From NCBI GenBank assembly GCA_017472115.1, contig JAFUQW010000052.1, positions 1 to 7,777 of the forward strand: 7,777 bases of DNA, given 5' to 3'. A program made the translations under genes and the position numbers. This DNA is from Bacteroidales bacterium. Its GTDB lineage: Bacteria > Bacteroidota > Bacteroidia > Bacteroidales > UBA932. The stretch's first letter is position 1; every line of letters begins with the position of its first letter. The notes beneath the pieces were generated by a model. It was not told the origin of the DNA and did not search any database. It saw only the letters and a program-made list of their open reading frames with translations. Positions 1 to 4,957 of this stretch are shown in pieces.

Positions 1-262
1 TAAGGAGGCCGGGGAACTCGAAATATCAAAGACTTCCAAAAACATTAATATATATTGGGTAGATGGCATTAAGGTAGATTGCGTCAATTATCCCTACAAG
101 TGGCTGGACGAATGTAGAATTCCTGACGGTTCCCGGTTCATCGCAATAAAGAGTCTCACATACTTTGAAGATGCGGAATCCGATCCCATGCCATATATGT
201 TCAGTGACATAACTTGGGAGGAGATAAAAGTATCCATTATCAATGAAGTCAGGAAGTTATAA
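1..262 (+). pseudogene. AbiEii/AbiGii-type nucleotidyltransferase, 3' fragment with probable internal deletion
   Basis: The frame is open from base 2 to the stop at 260-262, giving 86 residues; the 5' part lies outside the window. I see two blocks typical of Bacteroidales AbiEii-like proteins (the toxin or nucleotidyltransferase half of type IV toxin-antitoxin and abortive infection pairs). The first is a strand segment reading INIYWVDGIKVDCVNYPY. The second is a C-terminal block around KSLTYFEDAESDPMP, then a TWEEIK helix to the end. In intact relatives, as I remember them, some 50-60 residues lie between these blocks, including a DIAAMK motif and a helix with KDFxD. Here the blocks are almost joined, near bases 119-124, and the frame is kept. 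I infer an in-frame deletion that probably inactivates the protein. No partner antitoxin gene is visible. The family call rests on recalled motifs, not a search. Confidence 0.6.
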
Positions 263-292
263 TCAACACAACGAATAAAAACAAATAAATAC

Positions 293-1228
293 ATGATGAC
301 TATCGAAAGCCCAGGTGCATTCTGGAAGGATTATGAACTCATTGATTCCGGCAATTTCGAGAAACTCGAAAGGTTCGGCCCGTTCATCATGGCAAGACCT
401 GAACCTAAAGCTTTATGGGACAAGTCTTTGTCAGACGGAGAATGGAACAGGATGATCCACACCAGATTCAAGACCGGAGCAGGATTCGGCAAGGCGGGAA
501 AGGAGGACAGCGGCACATGGGAGCGCAGGAAGAAGATGGATGACCAGTGGTATATCCGTTACAACGGAGGACAGGAAGGTCTGAACTTCTCTCTCCGTCT
601 CGGACTGACTTCATTCAAGCACGTGGGAGTGTTTCCTGAGCAGTCATCAAACTGGGAGTATATCTACAGGCAGACAAAGGCATTGGTAGAAAAGGCGGAA
701 GCGGAAGGCAAGCCGAAGCCTAAAGTACTGAATCTCTTTGCATATACCGGAGCCGCTTCACTTGCCGCAAAGGCTGCCGGAGCAGATGTCACCCATCTTG
801 ACTCCGTACGTCAGGTAGTCACATGGGCTCGCGGAAACATGGAGGCAAGCCGCATGGACAATATCCGATGGGTTGTGGAGGATGCACTCAAGTTCGCCCG
901 CAGGGAGGCCAAGCGTGGCAACACATATCAGGGAATCATCCTGGACCCGCCTGCATACGGCCATGGTCCGGACGGTGAGAAATGGAAGCTCGACGAGTGC
1001 CTCAACGAGATGCTTCAGTGCGTGGCGGCAATCCTTGCACCACAGGACAGTTTCATGGTCCTCAACCTCTACTCAAACGGCTACTCCGCCGTCCTCGGAG
1101 AGACCATCGTGAAACAGGCATTCTGCCTTAAAAACGCATACAAGTCCCTCGATTTCGGGGAACTTGTATTACGTGATTCATATGATAAGAACCTGCCTCT
1201 CAGCGTATTCGTGAGGTTGGCAAGATAA
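293..1228 (+). CDS. Class I SAM-dependent methyltransferase, RlmI/RlmK-like (probable rRNA methyltransferase)
   Basis: A 311-residue cytosolic methyltransferase. The N-terminal ~110 residues form a substrate-side region rich in Trp, Gly and basic residues (WERRKKMDDQWYIRY near 76-90). The Rossmann methyltransferase fold follows: motif I VLNLFAYTGAAS at 145-156, the acidic residue after strand 2 at D170 in HLDSVR, motif III VVEDALKF at 194-201, and motif IV DPPAYGHG at 218-225. The motif I and DPP signatures match the large-subunit rRNA methyltransferases RlmI/RlmK (Methyltrans_SAM family), so 23S rRNA is the likely but unproven substrate. It lacks the N-terminal PUA domain of Escherichia coli RlmI. 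Two adjacent ATGs (293 and 296) are possible starts; the leader is A-rich without a Shine-Dalgarno, as is normal in Bacteroidota. It starts 30 bp after the AbiEii-like fragment and no clear promoter is visible, so it may depend on upstream transcription. Confidence 0.85.
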   Translation: MMTIESPGAFWKDYELIDSGNFEKLERFGPFIMARPEPKALWDKSLSDGEWNRMIHTRFKTGAGFGKAGKEDSGTWERRKKMDDQWYIRYNGGQEGLNFSLRLGLTSFKHVGVFPEQSSNWEYIYRQTKALVEKAEAEGKPKPKVLNLFAYTGAASLAAKAAGADVTHLDSVRQVVTWARGNMEASRMDNIRWVVEDALKFARREAKRGNTYQGIILDPPAYGHGPDGEKWKLDECLNEMLQCVAAILAPQDSFMVLNLYSNGYSAVLGETIVKQAFCLKNAYKSLDFGELVLRDSYDKNLPLSVFVRLAR

Positions 1229-1239
1229 TATCACGATCA

Positions 1240-3102
1240 TCAGAACGGGAAGAGCAGAGGGAGGACGAATACCATCACCACTCCCATCAGGATCTGGAGA
1301 GGAAGGCCGACCTTTACATAATCCATGAAAGAATACTGACCCGCCGTCATCACAAGGGCATTAGGCGGTGTCGAGAAAGGCGAAGCGAAGCACATGCTCG
1401 CCGCCACGGTCACCGCAAACATGAACGGAACAGGGCTTACGCCTATCTGCATGGCACACTGAAGTGCGATAGGAGCCATAAGCACCGCTGTCACCGTATT
1501 GCTGATGAATATGGTCATCAGTGAAGTCGCAGCATATATCCCGGCAAGGAGCAGACGTGGACCGCTGCCGCCGAGACCTGTCACGATGGCACCGGAAATC
1601 ATTTCCGAGACACCTGTCTTTTCAAGGGCTATAGACATCGGAAGCATTGCTGCAAAGAGCACTATTGTCTGCCAGTTGATGGTCTTGTATGCCGCTTCGA
1701 CATTACGTACGCATCCGGTAATGACCATCAGGACCGCCGCGAGAAGAACCGAAGTCACAGGAGCTACAGGAATGCTGTCAACCACCATCATCACGATCAT
1801 GGCTATCATTATCGCCGCAGCCACAGGGGCCTTGTAGTCCAGAGTGACCTTCGCCGCATCCTGAAGAGGCTCACCGAGCACGACCCAGTTGCTGGACTCG
1901 TTCTTCAGACGGGCTATGTCCTTCCAGGCACCCTGAACAAGGAGCACGTCGCCGTCGTGGATCTTCTGCTCGCCGAGATCGTTAAGGATGTAATCTTTCT
2001 TCCTCCTGATTCCCAGGACATTGACACTGAACTTGCTGCGGAATCCTGCCTCGATGATGGTACGGTTGATCATAGATGAAGAAGGCATTATGAGGATTTC
2101 CGCCACTCCGATGTCGAAGAAGTCGAGAGAAGCATTTGAAGAGCTGCCCTCGATCTCATCGGTATGCTTGTCGAGAAGCCTCAACGAATAATCCTCCACA
2201 AATTTCTCTATACGCTCCGGATCGCCCGAAAGATAGAGCACATCACCTTGCTTCAGGACAAGATCAGGTGCCGCAAGCTGCTGGTTCACAGTGCGTACGA
2301 ATCTGTTCTGCCCCGCACTTCTGCGAAGTTCGAGGATATTGATGCCATATTCACGATACACATTCATCTCTGCCACGGACTTTCCTATCGCCTCGGACTT
2401 TTCAGACTTGACATGAACTCGGAAAAGGTTGTCCGTCACGCCATATTCGTTTACAAGTTCTTTGAACGACTTGCCCTTCCTGCTTTTGTCCTTGGACTTT
2501 TCCTTAGGCGAGAGGAATATCTTCGTCATCGGAAGGAGATAGAGTATGCCGACGACCAGGGTCACGACGCCGACCGGAAGGAATGAGAAGAATCCCAGCG
2601 GCTCATATCCGGCATTGGCAAGCGTATCGCTGACGATAAGGTTGGGCGGCGTACCGATCAGGGTCATCATACCTCCCATGCTGCTCGCGAATGCCAGAGG
2701 CATGAGCAGACGGCGCGACGATGTTCCTGCAGCCGCTGCCATGCTGACCACAATCGGGAGCATAAGTGCCACTGTGCCCGTGTTGCTGACAAACATTCCG
2801 ATTGCAGCAGTAACCATCATGACCAAAAGGAAAAGTCTGAGTTCGCTTTTGCCTGCAAGAGTCATCACCTTGCTGCCGATCATCTTGGCAAGGCCGGTCT
2901 GGAATATGCCGCCGCCTACGATGAAGAGGCCTATCATCATCACCACGGTGGTGTTGGAGAAGCCCGAAAGAGCTTCTGCCGGAGTAAGTATCTGGCACAG
3001 AAGAAGGGCAAGAAGGGCGCAGAGCGCCACAAGGTCGGAGCGCACCTTTCCGCTGACGAAGAGGATCGCCGAAATCAATAATATTATAAGTGTTGCTATC
3101 AT
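1240..3102 (-). CDS. SLC13/DASS-family permease with two central TrkA-C (RCK_C) domains
   Basis: A 620-residue inner-membrane transporter of the divalent anion:sodium symporter type. The N-terminal half is hydrophobic with a first SNT sodium-site motif at 106-108 (FVSNTGT) and GTPPN at 150-154. A soluble insert of roughly residues 200-415 carries two TrkA-C-like domains: about 221-312, ending LKQGDVLYLSGDP, and about 327-410, ending IHDGDVLLVQG. The C-terminal half repeats the membrane unit with SNT at 534-536 (FISNTVT) and STPPN at 577-581. This inverted repeat of SNT and PPN motifs around a cytoplasmic TrkA-C pair is a known subfamily layout (for example YfbS-like proteins). Substrates in the family include sulfate, di- and tricarboxylates; the sequence does not decide. 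It lies 34 bp downstream of the Lrp-family gene on the same strand and has its own candidate promoter at 3120-3128. Its 3' end faces the methyltransferase with 11 bp between stops. Confidence 0.9.
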   Translation of the reverse strand: MIATLIILLISAILFVSGKVRSDLVALCALLALLLCQILTPAEALSGFSNTTVVMMIGLFIVGGGIFQTGLAKMIGSKVMTLAGKSELRLFLLVMMVTAAIGMFVSNTGTVALMLPIVVSMAAAAGTSSRRLLMPLAFASSMGGMMTLIGTPPNLIVSDTLANAGYEPLGFFSFLPVGVVTLVVGILYLLPMTKIFLSPKEKSKDKSRKGKSFKELVNEYGVTDNLFRVHVKSEKSEAIGKSVAEMNVYREYGINILELRRSAGQNRFVRTVNQQLAAPDLVLKQGDVLYLSGDPERIEKFVEDYSLRLLDKHTDEIEGSSSNASLDFFDIGVAEILIMPSSSMINRTIIEAGFRSKFSVNVLGIRRKKDYILNDLGEQKIHDGDVLLVQGAWKDIARLKNESSNWVVLGEPLQDAAKVTLDYKAPVAAAIMIAMIVMMVVDSIPVAPVTSVLLAAVLMVITGCVRNVEAAYKTINWQTIVLFAAMLPMSIALEKTGVSEMISGAIVTGLGGSGPRLLLAGIYAATSLMTIFISNTVTAVLMAPIALQCAMQIGVSPVPFMFAVTVAASMCFASPFSTPPNALVMTAGQYSFMDYVKVGLPLQILMGVVMVFVLPLLFPF

Positions 3103-3119
3103 ATCTGTTTGTCAAGTCT

Positions 3120-3128
3120 GCAAAGATA
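3120..3128 (-). promoter_or_regulatory. Candidate -7 element for the permease gene
   Basis: Read on the minus strand, the bases are TATCTTTGC, a full match to the Bacteroidota -7 consensus TAnnTTTG followed by C. It sits in the 34-bp gap between the Lrp-family gene and the permease, so transcription would start near 3115 and leave a leader of about 12 nt. I see no convincing -33 TTTG box at the expected spacing. The permease could also be transcribed from the regulator's promoter. Confidence 0.45.
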
Positions 3129-3136
3129 CGGAATCT

Positions 3137-3607
3137 TTATCCTTTTACAGGTATGCACAGGGTGTTTTTGACTTCGCCGATGACGAAGATGCTGTGAAGA
3201 GACCCTATGCAGTCCAGATCTCCGAGAGTTCCCAGAACGAAGTCCTGATAGTCATGCATATTCCGTGCATAAATCTTCAGCTGATAGTCATAATCGCCCG
3301 AGGTATTGAAGCATTCCACGACTTCGTCTATTTCTGAGATGACAGAAGTGAACTGACGGCTGAATTCCTTGCTGTGGTGCTTCAGACGCACATTGCACAG
3401 AACCATGATTCCATTCCCGGTCCTGATCGGATCGACAACTGCAACATATCTTTTTATATATCCCTCTCTTTCGAGTCTCTTCTGCCTCTCGAAAACAGGT
3501 GACGCTGAAAGATTAACCTTTGCCGCCAGTTCCTTCGTGGTGAGCTTGGCGTCTTTCTGCAGTTCGCGGAGAATCATAATATCAATTCCGTCCAAATGCT
3601 CTATCAT
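3137..3607 (-). CDS. Lrp/AsnC-family transcriptional regulator
   Basis: A 156-residue DNA-binding regulator of normal family length. Residues 1-60 form the winged helix-turn-helix: LDGIDIMILRELQ at 5-17, the helix pair TKELAAKVNLSASPVFERQKRL at about 24-45, then EREGYIKRYVAVVDP. The recognition helix resembles that of Escherichia coli Lrp (LSxxPxxERxxRLER). The C-terminal RAM effector domain includes GDYDYQLKIYARNM at 104-117, the usual amino-acid-binding loop and strand, and ends with VIGEVKNT. Lrp/AsnC proteins form dimers and higher oligomers and sense amino acids such as leucine, methionine or lysine. It diverges from metX across 125 bp that contain phased Lrp-type operators, so autoregulation and control of metX are the natural inference. 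The permease follows on the same strand. The start ATG lies just behind the first operator, with an A-rich leader of about 27 nt. Confidence 0.93.
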   Translation of the reverse strand: MIEHLDGIDIMILRELQKDAKLTTKELAAKVNLSASPVFERQKRLEREGYIKRYVAVVDPIRTGNGIMVLCNVRLKHHSKEFSRQFTSVISEIDEVVECFNTSGDYDYQLKIYARNMHDYQDFVLGTLGDLDCIGSLHSIFVIGEVKNTLCIPVKG

Positions 3608-3621
3608 AGAATATTTTTCTG
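3607..3621. promoter_or_regulatory. Lrp-type operator 1 (15/15 consensus match)
   Basis: The bases TAGAATATTTTTCTG match all 15 positions of the Escherichia coli Lrp selection consensus YAGHAWATTWTDCTR. The site covers the first base of the lrp-family start codon and the leader just upstream of it, downstream of the gene's candidate -7 element. This would suit autorepression or a roadblock. The match is seen directly; the consensus is recalled for the E. coli protein, and its use by this homologue is inferred. Confidence 0.6.
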
Positions 3622-3639
3622 TTTAAGTTAATTATTTCC

Positions 3640-3648
3640 GCAAAAATA
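3640..3648 (-). promoter_or_regulatory. Candidate -7 element for the Lrp-family gene
   Basis: On the minus strand the bases are TATTTTTGC, a full match to TAnnTTTG followed by C. Transcription would start near 3634, giving a leader of about 27 nt before the ATG at 3607. The element overlaps the edge of Lrp-type operator 2. No clear -33 box is visible. Confidence 0.5.
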
Positions 3649-3661
3649 GAATAATTTTCTG
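3647..3661. promoter_or_regulatory. Lrp-type operator 2 (15/15 match in the opposite orientation)
   Basis: The bases TAGAATAATTTTCTG match all 15 positions of the Lrp consensus read on the minus strand (YAGHAWAATWTDCTR). The site starts exactly 40 bp after operator 1 and is identical to it at 14 of 15 bases. It overlaps the -7 element of the Lrp-family gene. Its right end merges into a perfect inverted repeat, TTCTGA-ATTTA-TCAGAA (3657-3673), which could widen the binding site. Confidence 0.6.
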
Positions 3662-3685
3662 AATTTATCAGAAGATATATATACA

Positions 3686-3700
3686 TAGCATAAAATATGT
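3686..3700. promoter_or_regulatory. Possible weak Lrp-type operator 3 next to the metX promoter
   Basis: TAGCATAAAATATGT matches 11 of 15 positions of the minus-strand consensus and starts 39 bp after operator 2, close to the 40-bp spacing of the two strong sites. It touches the first base of the metX -7 element. On its own the match is weak; the spacing is the reason to list it. Confidence 0.3.
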
Positions 3701-3708
3701 ACATTTGC
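3700..3708 (+). promoter_or_regulatory. Candidate -7 element for metX
   Basis: TACATTTGC fully matches the Bacteroidota -7 consensus TAnnTTTG followed by C. Transcription would start near 3714, leaving an untranslated leader of about 19 nt before ATG at 3733. The leader is too short for a SAM riboswitch. A -33 TTTG box is not evident at the usual 19-21 bp spacing, which may mean the promoter is weak or needs an activator. Confidence 0.55.
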
Positions 3709-3732
3709 AGGCCATTCAAAGCGTTGATTCAG

Positions 3733-4755
3733 ATGACAAAGCACGAATTCATACACAAGGACAGGTTCGACTTCGAAGCAGGCGGAAGCATCGAGGGGCT
3801 GAGAGTGGTCTATCACTGCTCGGAAAGACTGTGGCAGAAGAATGACGAGAGGAAGGTGATATGGATCTGCCATGCTTTGACAGCCAATTCCGACGCCGAG
3901 GAGTGGTGGCCCGAACTTGTGGGACCGGGAAGGCTTTTCGATACGGAAAAATATTTCGTGATATGCGCGAACATGCTCGGCTCGCCTTACGGTTCATCCG
4001 GACCGGCAAGCACCGACCCCAAGACCGGCAGGCCGTATTATTTTGATTTTCCGCAGGTTACGGTACGTGACATTGTCCGTGCAAACGATCTTGTAAGACA
4101 GCATCTCGGCATAGGACATATTGATTTCATGGTGGGTGGTTCCATCGGAGGATTCCAGTCTATCGAGTGGTCAATAATGCAGCCGGAGGTGATCAGGAAG
4201 GCAGTCTATATCGCCTGCGGCGCACGCGTCACCCCTTGGCTCACGGCATTCAACGAATCCATGAGAATGGCCCTTGAGGCCGACCCGACTTTTCGTGAAT
4301 GTGCAAGTCTGAAGGGCGGTGAGGCAGGCCTGCGTTGCGCAAGGAGCATTGCTTTGATCTCATACAGGAGTTACGGGGGATATAATGCGACACAGCAGGA
4401 AGCGGACGAGGACTGCCTCTTTGCAGGCAGGTCGGCTTCATACCAGAGATATCAGGGCAAGAAGCTTTCAGACAGATTCGACGCCTATTCGTATTATTAT
4501 CTCTGCGGTTCCGTTGACAGCAACAATGTCGGACGAGGTCGAGGAGGAGTGGCCATGGCATTAGGCGGAATAAAGACCGAGTGCACAGTCATAGGCATAG
4601 ACAGCGACGGACTTTTCCCTGTCGAAGAGCAGAAATTCATCGCCTCGTGCATACCGGGAGCAGCATATCACGAAATAACTTCGAAGTTCGGTCATGACGG
4701 CTTCCTGCTTGAAAATGACCAGCTTACAGACATAATCAGACCACTGATACCATAG
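3733..4755 (+). CDS. metX: Homoserine O-acetyltransferase (MetX, alpha/beta hydrolase fold)
   Basis: Transfers an acyl group, normally acetyl from acetyl-CoA, to homoserine in the cytosol, committing it to methionine. From the ATG at 3733 it is 340 residues, near normal for MetX. Motifs: CANMLGSPYGSSGP at 78-91 with the PKTGRPYYFDFP segment after it, the nucleophile elbow GGSIGG with Ser137 (usually GGSMGG), the catalytic Asp in SDGLFP (Asp292) and the catalytic His in GHDGF (His321). Some MetX-family enzymes use succinyl-CoA, and I cannot exclude that here. The frame is open to an ATG at 3697, but that codon lies at or before the promoter -7 element and would add 12 residues unlike the family N-terminus, so 3733 is preferred. 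It diverges from an Lrp-family regulator and precedes thrA, which supplies its substrate. Confidence 0.92.
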   Translation: MTKHEFIHKDRFDFEAGGSIEGLRVVYHCSERLWQKNDERKVIWICHALTANSDAEEWWPELVGPGRLFDTEKYFVICANMLGSPYGSSGPASTDPKTGRPYYFDFPQVTVRDIVRANDLVRQHLGIGHIDFMVGGSIGGFQSIEWSIMQPEVIRKAVYIACGARVTPWLTAFNESMRMALEADPTFRECASLKGGEAGLRCARSIALISYRSYGGYNATQQEADEDCLFAGRSASYQRYQGKKLSDRFDAYSYYYLCGSVDSNNVGRGRGGVAMALGGIKTECTVIGIDSDGLFPVEEQKFIASCIPGAAYHEITSKFGHDGFLLENDQLTDIIRPLIP

Positions 4756-4796
4756 AAACAGCTGGACTGGACGGCAATGACGTAAGAGCAATGAAA

Positions 4797-4823
4797 GTCA
4801 TCCCCGACCTGATCGGGGATCTT
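4797..4823 (+). repeat. Dispersed palindromic (REP-like) element, GTCATCCCCGA type
   Basis: Starts GTCAT and contains a perfect 8-bp inverted repeat: ATCCCCGA at 4800-4807, loop CCTGA, TCGGGGAT at 4813-4820, then CTT. Short palindromes of this wording are widespread dispersed repeats in many bacterial genomes. It lies 41 bp after the metX stop and could fold as a stable RNA hairpin. No U-run follows, so a classical intrinsic terminator is not supported, although it may protect or end the metX message. Confidence 0.7.
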
Positions 4824-4846
4824 AATAAAACAGAAAGAACGAAACC

Positions 4847-4863
4847 CATTCGGAGCGAAGCGA
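4847..4863 (+). repeat. Possible second repeat-derived segment before thrA
   Basis: CATTCGGAGCGAAGCGA resembles the core of the GTCATTCTGAGCGAAGCGAAGAATCT repeat type, one example of which lies after thrA at 7507-7572. The match breaks off after GCGA. It could be a decayed copy, or a separate dispersed element running on to the candidate thrA promoter. This is a resemblance only. Confidence 0.35.
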
Positions 4864-4878
4864 CAAAGAGAGGCAACG

Positions 4879-4888
4879 TAGATTTTGC
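4879..4888 (+). promoter_or_regulatory. Candidate -7 element for thrA
   Basis: TAGATTTTGC resembles the Bacteroidota -7 element but has one extra base between TA and TTTG. It would start transcription near 4894 and give a leader of about 64 nt before the ATG at 4958. The leader contains the palindrome TGCATATGCA. Another imperfect candidate, TACATTG, lies at 4928-4934. Neither is strong. Confidence 0.3.
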
Positions 4889-4957
4889 ATATGCATGCAC
4901 GCCCCTGCAATATGCACTGATTATATATACATTGAAATAAGAGATAACATTCACAAT

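Noticed and set aside
117..122. An EcoRI site (GAATTC) at the AbiEii-like deletion junction, suggesting a cloning artefact
   Set aside because: Intact EcoRI sites also occur at 3362, 3745, 6329 and 7091, so a cloning origin would need partial digestion; coincidence is the simpler reading.
2546..3337. A 263-codon open frame on the plus strand opposite the permease and regulator
   Set aside because: It overlaps two well-supported genes on the other strand, has low-complexity composition and no recognisable domain; it is the antisense shadow of their codon use.
3608..3732. A SAM riboswitch ahead of metX
   Set aside because: The predicted leader after the -7 element is only about 19 nt and the region is AT-rich without the paired helices that a SAM aptamer needs.
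4895..4957. A possible thr-operon leader peptide, since the stretch before thrA encodes several Ile and a Thr residue
   Set aside because: The frame runs into thrA without a stop, and there is no terminator/antiterminator pair or U-run, so transcription attenuation of the E. coli thrL type is not supported.
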